From Lachnospiraceae bacterium (GTDB lineage Bacteria; Bacillota; Clostridia; Lachnospirales; Lachnospiraceae): a stretch of 64,000 nt of DNA. A model generated the notes under the pieces. The model made no database searches. It was not told the DNA's origin and saw only the letters and a list, made by a program, of their open reading frames with translations. A program made the translations under genes and the position numbers. Location of the stretch: assembly GCA_014804755.1 (NCBI GenBank), contig JAAUZE010000012.1, positions 62,001 to 126,000 on the forward strand, written 5' to 3'. Of this stretch, positions 54,618-63,692 are shown piece after piece (positions within the stretch are counted from its first letter, which is position 1; each line of letters begins with the position of its first letter).

Positions 54618-56483
54618 ATGTCAAACTATATGATGAATTCAATGTTCAATGAAAATTCAAACGTGACGGTTCTGTCATTAAAACCGTGGGATGATACCTA
54701 TGCCGGATCGGACGCCGCCGTCAAAGCGGGGGTAAGGTTCCTGCAATCGGCAGCCCTGCTTAAAAGAGAGCAATTTCTAGGCTTACAGATTAAAAGGGAC
54801 GAAGAAGGAAAAAGCCAGGTCTGTGCATTTTCAAGCATGGAAGCAGAGGTGACCGCGGAGGACTTTATGTGGATGTTTCAAGGATGCGCGGATATTGGCT
54901 CATTTTCCGCAAACGCTCCCCTTATCCGGAGCGGTAACCTAAACAAGATTTATGAATTGCACTGGACACCCGGAAATACATGGGAACAATATGAAAGCTA
55001 TGGAAACAAGCCGTCAAAATACGGTAGTTCAATTTCAAGGGACTATTTTCTGCAGCTGCTTGATGAAATGAAAAAAAACGACGCAGCAATTCAGATCAGA
55101 GCCGGTGTAACGAATGATGGCATGGCTGCAGGAGCGTTCACTTTGATCTTGCCCGGCGAGATGCCCCTGAGGATGCGAACGATGCTCTCCTTGACTTTTC
55201 GGAACACAAATGTGAGCAGGCTGTCTGGGTGCGTTGAAAACCATACCGACAACGAGATCCCGACGAAATGCCTGCTGGAGAGTATGTCGGAAATATTGGA
55301 AATGCTGATGAAGGAGCGCCGTGAGGAGAAAACTGTCGAAGAAGAACGTGATGGACTTGAGGATGATTCTTTCAAACCCTTTGAACTTGGGCCAAAGGGT
55401 GATCCGGAAAGCAGCACGGAAGCTGACGGCTTCACACCGATTGATGAATTGGATTTAAGTATACGCCCCTATAATTGTCTAAAGAGGGCCGGAATTAACA
55501 GTGTAGAGCAACTCAGGCGTTTGAACGATGAGGACTACCATCATATTCGCAATTTGGGCAGGAGGAGTATTGAAGAGATCAAACAGAAGCTTTCAGACTT
55601 CGGGACACTGACAGCGGCACCGCTGCTGCCGGCACACGGTTATACAGATATGTTGAATGAACTGATCGGACTTAAGGAGGTAAAAGACCAGGTTCGGAAA
55701 ATAACGGCATTTGTTAAGATGAGGCAGGATATGAAAAAGCTCGGCATGCCTGAGACTCCTGCAGCATTCAACATGGAATTCGTTGGCAATCCCGGAACCG
55801 CAAAGACAACGGTAGCCCGGATACTGGCAGGCATTTTTTACGAGATAGGATTGCTTAACAGTAATGAGCTTGTCGAAGTGGGGCGGGCAGACCTGGTAGC
55901 CAAATATGTAGGTCAGACTGCCGATAAGGTAAAATCAGTGTTTCAGCGGGCCAAAGGAAAACTGTTATTCATAGACGAGGCATACTCCCTCGTGGAAAAC
56001 GGGGAAGGGAAGTATGGGGACGAGGCGATCAACACCATTGTGCAGGAGATGGAGAATAACCGCAATGATACGATTGTGATCTTTGCAGGCTATCCGGACA
56101 AGATGAAAGAGTTCTTTTCCCGAAATCCCGGATTGAGATCCCGCGTTCCGTTTCGCATTGTTTTCTCTGATTATTCCGCCGAAGAAATGGTTCAGATTAT
56201 CGAATTGGAAGCCGGGAAAAGAGGATTCTCGTTTGGAGCCGCCGCACGAGAACTGGCATCATCCATTTGTAAGAAAGCGCTTCGCTACCCGGATGCGGGG
56301 AATGGACGTTTCTGCAGAAATCTGGTAGAAAATGCGATACTTAGATATGCTCTCCGAGTCTATGGAACGGATGACGAGGGAAACGCTGACAAGGATTTCC
56401 TGTTGCAGGAGGAGGATTTTGTTTTCCCTGAAAATATGGCGGAAATAAAGGGTTCCGTACCGATTGGTTTCAGAGTATCGTAG
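54618..56483 (+). CDS. CbxX/SpoVK-like AAA+ ATPase with an internal RNA polymerase alpha-CTD-like domain
   Basis: A 621-residue protein. Residues about 1-230 are an unrecognised N-terminal domain. Residues about 275-332 ([39 protein letters not shown]) copy the helix-hairpin core of the RNA polymerase alpha C-terminal domain. Residues about 345-600 are a CbxX/CfqX AAA+: GNPGTAKTT (390-398, Lys396), LLFID453EAYSL and [10 protein letters not shown] (Arg finger). CbxX-type ATPases remodel or release inhibited partners. The ATG at 54618 has GAGAGG upstream. The client is unknown. Confidence 0.85.
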   Translation: MSNYMMNSMFNENSNVTVLSLKPWDDTYAGSDAAVKAGVRFLQSAALLKREQFLGLQIKRDEEGKSQVCAFSSMEAEVTAEDFMWMFQGCADIGSFSANAPLIRSGNLNKIYELHWTPGNTWEQYESYGNKPSKYGSSISRDYFLQLLDEMKKNDAAIQIRAGVTNDGMAAGAFTLILPGEMPLRMRTMLSLTFRNTNVSRLSGCVENHTDNEIPTKCLLESMSEILEMLMKERREEKTVEEERDGLEDDSFKPFELGPKGDPESSTEADGFTPIDELDLSIRPYNCLKRAGINSVEQLRRLNDEDYHHIRNLGRRSIEEIKQKLSDFGTLTAAPLLPAHGYTDMLNELIGLKEVKDQVRKITAFVKMRQDMKKLGMPETPAAFNMEFVGNPGTAKTTVARILAGIFYEIGLLNSNELVEVGRADLVAKYVGQTADKVKSVFQRAKGKLLFIDEAYSLVENGEGKYGDEAINTIVQEMENNRNDTIVIFAGYPDKMKEFFSRNPGLRSRVPFRIVFSDYSAEEMVQIIELEAGKRGFSFGAAARELASSICKKALRYPDAGNGRFCRNLVENAILRYALRVYGTDDEGNADKDFLLQEEDFVFPENMAEIKGSVPIGFRVS

Positions 56484-56692
56484 TCGGAGCAACAGCATTT
56501 GAATCTTCGCCCTTGATCCGGATGCTTCTTATTGACAAAAAAGAAGCAAAGTCCATAATCTAAATAAGCTGCTGAAGCAGTGTATCAGTGGATTGGAAGC
56601 CATAGAAATTTATGCTGGAAAGATTGTAAATATCATTTATGTGTTCCTTGGCAAAGATTATTTTATAAATATAGAAAGCAGGATGAAAACAC
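56484..56692 (+). other. Gap before the NACHT gene, about 210 bases
   Basis: AT-rich spacer with no clear hairpin. A possible -10 TATAAA-like sequence occurs near 56670, but the promoter is not clear. Confidence 0.35.
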
Positions 56693-58324
56693 ATGTTGAG
56701 CGATGTGAAAAATAGTATCAATGATTTGCAGTTAACAATTTTGCAGGATTTTTTTGAACTTCGGATGCGGGAATACGCAGGGGATTCCTGGAAACAGGAA
56801 GTAAAACAGGTAGTTACGAAAAGGTCACTGGCGAATGATCAGTATTCTCCTACCTATCGGAGTGTTTATGATGTCATTGAAGAGAAGGGGATTGAAACGA
56901 TCAATAAAAGATCATTCGATATTACCCTTGTTACGGCGTTCCTGTTGTTTGATTTTTATGATAAGTGTAAAGTCGGAACCGCATTTAAGAAACAGATTAA
57001 ATGCATCAGAGAGGATAAAAATGGATTTATCAGCCACAATTCTGATATGGGTGATAGATTGACAAACAGTATCATGGCTTTATCCTGTTTGAAGAACCTG
57101 AAGATATTTGTGGAGTACTTGGAACAAGCCGATTGGAGCGGGAGTGATAAGGACTTATTTGTAGAGACTTATAAGGATAAAGTGAATCGGGTGATACAGG
57201 AGTTTTATGCCAATATTGAGGAGCGTGAATTAGAAGCAATCGAAATAAAAAGTGATGTCGATGTTTATTTGAAGGGGATTCTTCAAGAGCAGGAAGAGCA
57301 TGCGGAACAATACATACCTTTATCTTATAAGAGACTGGATAATTTGAATGATCAATATGATCTTGAGGAGATCAACAAACAAAATGAGAGAGGGTTTGTG
57401 CTATTTGCGGAGGCAGGTTACGGAAAAACATGGAGCTTGCTAAAACTGGCGTCAAGCTATGCGGATGATTACTTAAATGCGAAATCGGACGTGATTCCGA
57501 TTTTTATCAAGATGGGGCAAGTAGCATCGGACAGCAGACAGATCATTATGGAATATATAAGGGAAAAGCTTTTTTGCAATAAAATACAAAATGATGATGT
57601 CATTTCCTTTCTCAGAAAGAATAAAATCGTGCTGTTTATTGATGGATTTGATGAGGCGATATCAAGCGTAAAAGAAGCAGTGAAAGCCGAAATGGCAGGC
57701 TTGTTCTCGGATTATAAACAGATTGCGATCATTGGCGGAACCAGAGAAGCGGATCGATTCAAATTTCCTGAGAAACTGGTGCAATATCATATTTGTGATC
57801 TGTCGGAAAGTCAGTTGGAACAATTTGTGGAGAAATTTGTCGAGCCGCAATACAGGGAGAAGGTGAAACGGCTTTTATTGAATCCGGATAGCTATTTTTC
57901 TAAAATAAGAACGCCGTTTTATATAACCTGTTACGCGAATATTGTGAATGAAGGAGTGGTAAGTCCAAGTTCCATTACAGAGATTGTTTCCATATGCTTA
58001 GATAAGATGATCGAAAGAGAAATCCGGATAAAGGGATTTCATTGTACAGAAGCGTACATGAATGAATTTTTGTTCGCGCTCGGCAGTGCTCTGGGAGAAA
58101 AAAGCAGTATGTTAGAAAGTGAAGCATTGCGGATGATAGAAAGTCAGACAAAAAACACGATTCCGGAAGGCACCAGTATTTCAGCAGTGGAGGATCGTCT
58201 GATAGAGATGCATGTGATAAAAGCTTACATGGCTGGCAGAAAAAAATATTTAGCGTTTCATTCTGTGCACTACAGAATGTTGTTTTCTGAAACGGGAAAC
58301 GATGATGCACTTTTAGACTTTTAA
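56693..58324 (+). CDS. NACHT-type STAND NTPase
   Basis: A 543-residue protein. The N-terminal helical part (about 1-215) begins LQDFFELRMREYAGDSWKQEV, which resembles the Swt1/HEPN-type helices found in some defence proteins (low certainty). The NACHT core has G242YGKT (Walker A) and LFID317GFDEA (Walker B with DGFDE), then GGTREADRFKF (sensor) and a winged-helix-like part (RTPFYITCYANIV). No long repeat sensor follows in this chain. Such NTPases often signal phage or stress sensing in bacteria. It is 20 bases before the next gene. Confidence 0.8.
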   Translation: MLSDVKNSINDLQLTILQDFFELRMREYAGDSWKQEVKQVVTKRSLANDQYSPTYRSVYDVIEEKGIETINKRSFDITLVTAFLLFDFYDKCKVGTAFKKQIKCIREDKNGFISHNSDMGDRLTNSIMALSCLKNLKIFVEYLEQADWSGSDKDLFVETYKDKVNRVIQEFYANIEERELEAIEIKSDVDVYLKGILQEQEEHAEQYIPLSYKRLDNLNDQYDLEEINKQNERGFVLFAEAGYGKTWSLLKLASSYADDYLNAKSDVIPIFIKMGQVASDSRQIIMEYIREKLFCNKIQNDDVISFLRKNKIVLFIDGFDEAISSVKEAVKAEMAGLFSDYKQIAIIGGTREADRFKFPEKLVQYHICDLSESQLEQFVEKFVEPQYREKVKRLLLNPDSYFSKIRTPFYITCYANIVNEGVVSPSSITEIVSICLDKMIEREIRIKGFHCTEAYMNEFLFALGSALGEKSSMLESEALRMIESQTKNTIPEGTSISAVEDRLIEMHVIKAYMAGRKKYLAFHSVHYRMLFSETGNDDALLDF

Positions 58325-58344
58325 TGTTTCTGAGGTAGGAATCG

Positions 58345-59175
58345 GTGAAAAAAACGTATTGCGATCATCATGAGCTTGTAGCGTTTCCTGATGATTTTAA
58401 GGAAAAGAAAATATATCAGATTTGCTCCGACTTATATGCCTCGGAAAGAAAAATAGGCGAATTGATCACCTGTTTTAACAAAGCGTATATGTCAGGCGCA
58501 TGGTCGCTGGAACAATTAGAAACGCAGATATGGAAAGTGTTTTGGGTGAATCCGTACATCGCGGTCAAAATGTTTGAAAGCTGTTGTTTATATGAAACGG
58601 TGAATCTATACGGGGCATTAAAATCGGTTTGGTATGGTCTGATAAATCCTGATCATATGGACGGGTGGAGCAGTCCGGATCAATATATTCAAGTTGATAA
58701 GCTGCAGTTTACTGTGTTAATGATCATTGTCTGTTTTTCGGCGATCGTGCAGAGTGATGGAGATAATCGGCATGTGATCGACGCAATGCTCAAGTATGCG
58801 TATGGCTTATATAGCAAAGCGGGAGGAGCTTGCTTTTCTGCCAGAAATTTGTACTTTATATACTATCATATACCGAATCAATACAAAATTAAATTTTTGA
58901 ATTGGTTTTGCAAAAAGTATCGGTATGAAGCGTCCGCGAAAAGGGTGAATAAATATGGAAAAAAGACGACTGATAAACCGTTGCGGTGCATCAAGACGAT
59001 TGTAGAGGAGACAAAGACAGACTGTTTATGGAAATATTTCAGTGATGAAAATGGGGATGAATATGCCGAGGTTGTGCAAATTCTTCGGGAGGAGCATGAG
59101 GATTTTCTGTTTTCCATCTTAGGCGGAGATGATATGGAGAAGAAAATAGAACGGATAGAGGCTTATGCGGACTAA
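58345..59175 (+). CDS. Partner protein of the NACHT NTPase, function unknown
   Basis: A 276-residue, largely helical protein rich in aromatic residues and Cys (ESCCLYETVNLY; LVSVWYGLI-like segments; LYFIYYHI). It has no clear catalytic motif. It starts with GTG after a short AGGA site, 20 bases from the NACHT stop, so the genes are one operon. It may be the sensor or effector part separated from the NTPase chain. I cannot name a family. Confidence 0.7.
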   Translation: MKKTYCDHHELVAFPDDFKEKKIYQICSDLYASERKIGELITCFNKAYMSGAWSLEQLETQIWKVFWVNPYIAVKMFESCCLYETVNLYGALKSVWYGLINPDHMDGWSSPDQYIQVDKLQFTVLMIIVCFSAIVQSDGDNRHVIDAMLKYAYGLYSKAGGACFSARNLYFIYYHIPNQYKIKFLNWFCKKYRYEASAKRVNKYGKKTTDKPLRCIKTIVEETKTDCLWKYFSDENGDEYAEVVQILREEHEDFLFSILGGDDMEKKIERIEAYAD

Positions 59176-59307
59176 AAACGAATATAAGGCATCGTGAGCT
59201 GTGATAAAAAACAGTTTTGATTTGAAGTGACACTTTCAAAAAAGCGTTGCAAACTCATATAGAATATTGTAAAATAAATTCAAATTTGATGAAAGGTGGT
59301 GAGAGAT

Positions 59308-59484
59308 ATGAAGCAATGCGAAGTCCTGATGGCTAAAAAGTTATTTGACGGCAGTGATATCATACGCAGATTCACATACAAAGCAGGAACCGCAAGGGAT
59401 AACTATGCCCTTTTTTGGGAAACGGATTGTTTTGTATGCAGCTCACCATTTGACGGGATAATCGGGAGGATGGCAGTCTTGTAA
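59308..59484 (+). CDS. Short protein of unknown function, possibly frameshifted
   Basis: A 58-residue frame with a good AAAGGTGG site, starting MKQCEVLMAKKLFDGSD and ending SPFDGIIGRMAVL. A downstream neighbouring frame, from about 59468, reads EDGSLVTYRLQDTSPSYVRWI with a protein-like sound, so the gene may once have continued through a shift at about 59465. It may also be a leader peptide, since a strong terminator follows at 59543 and an ABC operon after it. Confidence 0.45.
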   Translation: MKQCEVLMAKKLFDGSDIIRRFTYKAGTARDNYALFWETDCFVCSSPFDGIIGRMAVL

Positions 59485-59542
59485 CCTATCGCTTACAGGA
59501 TACCTCTCCTTCTTATGTGCGTTGGATTTGCAGTCGAAAGCG

Positions 59543-59586
59543 AGTGCCTTGTGCGGACAAAACAGTCTGTACAGGGCATTTTTTAT
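59543..59586 (+). terminator. Rho-independent terminator before the ABC operon
   Basis: GTGCCTTGT and ACAGGGCA pair (one wobble), with inner GGAC/GTCT around AAAACA, then TTTTTT. It closes the short upstream transcript or acts as an attenuator for the ABC genes. Confidence 0.75.
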
Positions 59587-59647
59587 GCCCAAAAATAAAT
59601 GGAGTAAGCAATATCGCCGCAACAGCGGCAGAATGAGAGGAATGAAA

Positions 59648-60418
59648 ATGATAAGTAAATATATGGCGACTGCCCGGATGGCCGTAAAAGGCAAGATGGG
59701 CGGCGGTGTGCTTTATCTGTTTCCGGATATCATCATGAAGGTAGTGTATCTGGTGCCGGTCATGTTTATCTGGAGAACTCTGGCGGAAAGCGGATATGAG
59801 GCGGAAATGTCGATTTCGCAGCTCCTGAGCTATACGTATGTCAATGCGCTGCTGGCAGACATGATGGTGGTAAATACCTGTTTATCGGCATGGGATTACG
59901 ATACCAAAAGTATGGAGATGTTTACCCGGCCGCTGCCGGTATTCGGACAGGTCATCTCAAGAACAATCGGAGAGTGGATACCGACGCTGCTTTTGTTTTC
60001 ACTGCCGATGTTCTTGGCTGCGCCTTTGCTAAAGATCGGGATATTTCCCAAGACTCTGTGGGTAATACCGTCACTGATTCTAAGCGTATCTCTTGGGTTT
60101 GCCTTTGAATTTCTGTTTTACTGCGTTACAGTCAGGCTGCGCAATGTTTCATGGCTTACCTATGTGATCAGGAGCGCCGTGACCTCCTTTTTTTCCGGCA
60201 CGGTGATACCCTTCAAAATCCTGCCCTTTGGCATGGACAGATGGATTCACTATCAACCCTTCGGCAGTCTGGGCGGCGCTTTTTTGTCCCTGTATGTAGG
60301 AAGTGCAGAGGCCGCGGAGATCATTCCGGTACAGATTTTCTGGAATGTTGTGATATGGATCGTCGCAGCCGTGTGGTTCCAAAAATCCAGAGAGAGGATG
60401 GTGAGTTTCGGTGGATAA
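59648..60418 (+). CDS. ABC-2 family transporter permease (first subunit)
   Basis: A 256-residue protein with about six membrane segments. It resembles the ABC-2 permeases used in pairs with an EcrA/DrrA-like ATPase in exporters of unclear substrate (DUF2119/ABC-2_6-like): MFTRPLPVFGQVISRTIGEW and HYQPFGSLGGAFLSLY are its family-like parts. GAGAGG lies 7 bases before the ATG at 59648. It overlaps the second permease by 8 bases. Confidence 0.8.
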   Translation: MISKYMATARMAVKGKMGGGVLYLFPDIIMKVVYLVPVMFIWRTLAESGYEAEMSISQLLSYTYVNALLADMMVVNTCLSAWDYDTKSMEMFTRPLPVFGQVISRTIGEWIPTLLLFSLPMFLAAPLLKIGIFPKTLWVIPSLILSVSLGFAFEFLFYCVTVRLRNVSWLTYVIRSAVTSFFSGTVIPFKILPFGMDRWIHYQPFGSLGGAFLSLYVGSAEAAEIIPVQIFWNVVIWIVAAVWFQKSRERMVSFGG

Positions 60419-61268
60419 AAGGAAAAGAAAGCTTTTTTATGGAATAAAAAGATACTTTCAACTGCTTAAAATCTATGCACGAATGGATTTAGCTTCCCTG
60501 ACGCGGGATGGGAAGTTCATGGCGATCGTTATCATTGCTGATATTGTCTCCAATATATCGTCGATTTCCGGAATATTTCTTTTGGCGTGGAAATTTGGCG
60601 GAATTGGCGGTATGGACCGGTTTGAAGTTCTGTTCATGCTGGCATATGGCAATATGGTAATGGGCTTCCTCAATATGATGGGCGGATGTAATGCGCTGTT
60701 TCCAAGCAGGATTATCGGCAGAGGGCAGTGGGAGCATATGTTTATTATGCCCGTCCCCTATGCCGTGCAGCTGACAGTGGGAATCTTCCCTTTTACCGGT
60801 TCCAGCAGCTTTCTGTCCGGGATCGGGATGCTGTGGGTGGCCGTATGCCATATGGAAACGGTTATGCCCTGGTGGTGGCCGGGAATGCTGATCCTCCAGC
60901 TGATGATCAGTATGATAATCGTGATAGCGTTTTCTTATTTGTTTTCCAGTCTTGCCTTTTATGCGCCGGTGCAGTGTGAGGAGATATCCGGTGCGGTGGT
61001 TTACAGTATGGGGCGCACCATGACTTTCCCGTTATCCGGTATGCCGGTGTATATCCGGTATCCTCTGCTGACCATTTTTCCGGCAGGCCTTATGGCATGG
61101 TTTCCGACAATGATTCTGCTGGGGAAGACAGCAACATTTGAAAGTATTTATCCGGCGATATTTGCGCTGATGATATCGCTGACGGCAACTTACTATTTTA
61201 GGAAAGGATTTAGATATTATGTTAAAAAAGGAATCAACAGATATGTTTCAGGCGGACACCGCTCTTGA
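60411..61268 (+). CDS. ABC-2 family transporter permease (second subunit)
   Basis: A 285-residue polytopic protein, starting GTG within the end of the previous gene. Segments such as GGCNALFPSRIIGRGQWEHMF and FYAPVQCEEISGAVVYSMGRT match the partner permease of the same exporter type. With the ATPase it should form a two-permease ABC exporter; the substrate is unknown. The end overlaps the ATPase start by about 50 bases. Confidence 0.78.
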   Translation: MDKRKRKLFYGIKRYFQLLKIYARMDLASLTRDGKFMAIVIIADIVSNISSISGIFLLAWKFGGIGGMDRFEVLFMLAYGNMVMGFLNMMGGCNALFPSRIIGRGQWEHMFIMPVPYAVQLTVGIFPFTGSSSFLSGIGMLWVAVCHMETVMPWWWPGMLILQLMISMIIVIAFSYLFSSLAFYAPVQCEEISGAVVYSMGRTMTFPLSGMPVYIRYPLLTIFPAGLMAWFPTMILLGKTATFESIYPAIFALMISLTATYYFRKGFRYYVKKGINRYVSGGHRS

Positions 61269-62301
61269 GGATATTGCGGTAAAGGTGGAATCTGTGAGTA
61301 AATTATTTACACAGTGGCAACGGAATGAAGAAAATTCCGGGAAGAAAGACCATTCCGAAAAGAAAAATGCTTTCGGAAAAAAAGGAATTGGAAACTTGTT
61401 CAGACAGGAAAAGAAAACGGTGACCGCACTTGACAATGTTTCTTTTCAGATCAGGCAAGGCGAGTTTGTAGCGTATGCAGGTCCCAACGGAGCAGGAAAA
61501 AGCACCACAATGAAACTGCTGTCGGGTATCCTTCAGCCCACGGAAGGGACGATATCTGTGCTGGGAATGTCGCCGGAGAAAGATAGAATCGCTCTGATGA
61601 AAAAACTTGGCGTGTTGTTTGGAAACCGAACAGAGCTTTGGTGGGATCATCCGGTGATGCAGAGCTTTGAATGGAAAAAGGTCGTGTGGGACATCCCGGA
61701 TGCAGTATACAAACGGAATCTGGATATGGTGACGGAATTATTGGATATTGGTGAGATTCGGAACACCTTTGCCAGAGAATTGTCACTGGGGCAGCGAATG
61801 AGGGCAGATCTGGCAATGATGCTGCTGCATTCGCCGGAGCTGATTCTGTTGGATGAGCCGACGCTGGGACTGGATGTGGTGGCAAAGCGTCAGATGATTG
61901 ATTTTTTGAAAAGGATCAATCGGGAGGAAGGTGTGACAATTCTGGTGACCAGTCATGATATGGATGATTTGGAGGAGATGGCGCGGAGGATTCTGATGAT
62001 CTCCAAGGGAAAGCTTGCCTTTGACGGCAGCTTTGACGGATTGCGCGACATTACGGGAAATCTCACACATTTCATCGTTACCACGGATGGCAGGGAACTT
62101 CAGCTTGAAGGCTGCAGACTCCTAAGCGAAAATCGCGGCGTTTTTGAATTCGAAGTGGATCTGTCCAGTCTGCCCGTCAAAGTATTGCTGGGGAGGCTGT
62201 CAAAGGCGGATGGGGTTATGGATGTGGAAATAAGGAAAGCGCCGATTGAACAGGTGATTGCACAGATATATCAGACATGGGCAGAACCGACATCCGAATG
62301 A
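61219..62301 (+). CDS. ABC exporter ATPase
   Basis: A 360-residue NBD. Walker A is GPNGAGKST, the signature is LSLGQRMRADLAM, Walker B is LILLDEPTLGLD and the switch is VTSHDMDD. A Lys-rich N-terminal extension (about 20-60) precedes the domain, and the C-terminal extension (about 265-360) is like those of DrrA/CcmA-type exporters. ATG at 61219 or 61243 are both possible, each with an AAGGA-like site. It couples with the two preceding permeases. Confidence 0.88.
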   Translation: MLKKESTDMFQADTALEDIAVKVESVSKLFTQWQRNEENSGKKDHSEKKNAFGKKGIGNLFRQEKKTVTALDNVSFQIRQGEFVAYAGPNGAGKSTTMKLLSGILQPTEGTISVLGMSPEKDRIALMKKLGVLFGNRTELWWDHPVMQSFEWKKVVWDIPDAVYKRNLDMVTELLDIGEIRNTFARELSLGQRMRADLAMMLLHSPELILLDEPTLGLDVVAKRQMIDFLKRINREEGVTILVTSHDMDDLEEMARRILMISKGKLAFDGSFDGLRDITGNLTHFIVTTDGRELQLEGCRLLSENRGVFEFEVDLSSLPVKVLLGRLSKADGVMDVEIRKAPIEQVIAQIYQTWAEPTSE

Positions 62302-62322
62302 ACTAAAAAATAGAAAATATAG

Positions 62323-62352
62323 TTGACAAACTAAAATCGATTGTGTACAATC
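62323..62352 (+). promoter_or_regulatory. Promoter with OhrR-like operator for the peroxidase operon
   Basis: TTGACA (62323-62328), 17 bases, TACAAT (62346-62351). GATTGT-GT-ACAATC (62339-62352) is an inverted repeat covering the -10. A MarR/OhrR-type regulator gene lies downstream at 63693, so its product may bind here. Confidence 0.65.
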
Positions 62353-62410
62353 TAAATTAAGGTTTTACAAAATTTAATTTTATACAATTTTATTTGCGAA
62401 GGAGGATAAG

Positions 62411-62956
62411 ATGAGTATTTATGATTTTAATGTAGAAAATGCTGCGGGTGTTGAAGTATCCTTAAAGGATTATGCGGGACAGGTAATTCTGATAATCAAT
62501 TCTGCGACAGAGTGTGGTTTTACCCCGCAATATGACAATTTGCAGGATCTCTTTGAAAAATATGGCAGTGATGGCTTTGGGATTCTTGATTTCCCATGCA
62601 ATCAGTTTGGGCATCAGGCACCCGGCAGTAATGAGGAAATTGTCAGCTTTTGTGATTCCAGATATGGCATTACATTTCCGATTTTTTCAAAGATTGAAGT
62701 AAATGGAGAGAATGAGAGTCCGCTCTATACTTTTCTGAAATCCCAAAAGGGATTTGCCGGTTTTGATCCGGAACATCCACTGACGCCAATGATGGAAAGC
62801 GTGTTGAGCAGGACTGCTCCGAATTATCTGCAAAGCAGCGATATTAAATGGAATTTCACCAAATTTCTGATTGACAGGGAAGGAAATGTGGTAGAACGTT
62901 TTGAGCCGACGGCTGATATGGCTGAAGTGGAAGAAAAGATTGCAAACTTATTATAG
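62411..62956 (+). CDS. Glutathione peroxidase-family thiol peroxidase
   Basis: A 181-residue peroxidase with thioredoxin fold. The catalytic Cys35 is in NSATECGFTPQY, Gln65 in PCNQFG and Trp147 in KWNFTKF complete the usual triad. The Cys (not Sec) and the monomeric length suggest it uses thioredoxin rather than glutathione. It reduces H2O2 or organic peroxides in the cytoplasm. AAGGAGG precedes the ATG. It is first in an OhrR-type stress operon. Confidence 0.93.
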   Translation: MSIYDFNVENAAGVEVSLKDYAGQVILIINSATECGFTPQYDNLQDLFEKYGSDGFGILDFPCNQFGHQAPGSNEEIVSFCDSRYGITFPIFSKIEVNGENESPLYTFLKSQKGFAGFDPEHPLTPMMESVLSRTAPNYLQSSDIKWNFTKFLIDREGNVVERFEPTADMAEVEEKIANLL

Positions 62957-62976
62957 GGATCGATTGGAGGATAATG

Positions 62977-63246
62977 ATGGAATACACTTATAAGACACAG
63001 GATACCTGTTCCACTGAAATAAAACTTCATATTGATGGAAATGTGGTCACAAATATTTCTTTTACAGGAGGATGCAATGGAAACTTGAAAGCGATACCTC
63101 TGCTTGTAGATGGATGGACGGTGGAAGACATTGAGAAAAAACTGTCTGGCGTGATTTGCGGACGCAGACCGACCTCCTGCGCGGATCAGCTTGCCAAAGC
63201 TTGCAGGGCGGCATATGAAGAACAGGGAAAGGTGGGACAGGCATGA
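62977..63246 (+). CDS. TSCPD domain protein
   Basis: An 89-residue protein of the TSCPD family (TIGR03905-like), named for the TSCPD-type motif: GGCNGNLKAIPLLVDG, CGRRPTSCADQLAKA. The TSCPD fold is also found at the end of some ribonucleotide reductases, and its conserved Cys residues may bind metal; its function alone is unknown. GGAGG supports the ATG at 62977; an ATG at 62974 is in frame. It overlaps the flavodoxin start by 4 bases. Confidence 0.85.
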   Translation: MEYTYKTQDTCSTEIKLHIDGNVVTNISFTGGCNGNLKAIPLLVDGWTVEDIEKKLSGVICGRRPTSCADQLAKACRAAYEEQGKVGQA

Positions 63247-63650
63247 AAATAGCGGTAAGATATTACACAAGATCGGGAAATACCAAAAAACTGGCGGAGG
63301 CGATCGCAAAAGCGGTAGGAGCAGAGGCAAAGACGGTTGAAGAGCCGCTTAGGGAAGACGTTGACATCCTGTTTCTTGGCAGTTCTGTCTATGCGTATGG
63401 GGTAGATGACAGCATTAAAAAGTTTATTTCTAACATTGATGTAACCGTGGGGAGAGTTGTAAACTTTAGTACGGCAGCTTTAATAAAATCCACATATAAG
63501 CAGGTGGGGAAACTTCTTGCGCAAAAAGGAATTGTACACGCCAAGGAAGAATTTTATTGCAAAGGATCTTTTGGCCCCATGCATAAAGGAAAACCGGATG
63601 AAAAGGACTGTGAGGCTGCTGCGGCATTTGCAAAAAAAATCATATCGTGA
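63243..63650 (+). CDS. Flavodoxin
   Basis: A 135-residue flavodoxin-like electron carrier. The FMN phosphate loop is YTRSGNTKKLAEAIA (residues 8-22), and LFLGSSVYAYGVDDSIKKFI the second flavin loop. It could supply electrons for the upstream peroxidase or repair enzymes. It starts within the stop of the TSCPD gene (ATGA overlap), so the two are co-translated. Confidence 0.87.
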   Translation: MKIAVRYYTRSGNTKKLAEAIAKAVGAEAKTVEEPLREDVDILFLGSSVYAYGVDDSIKKFISNIDVTVGRVVNFSTAALIKSTYKQVGKLLAQKGIVHAKEEFYCKGSFGPMHKGKPDEKDCEAAAAFAKKIIS

Positions 63651-63692
63651 TAAATTTATGTAGCATAAAAATGGTATGAGGAGTTATGAAAT

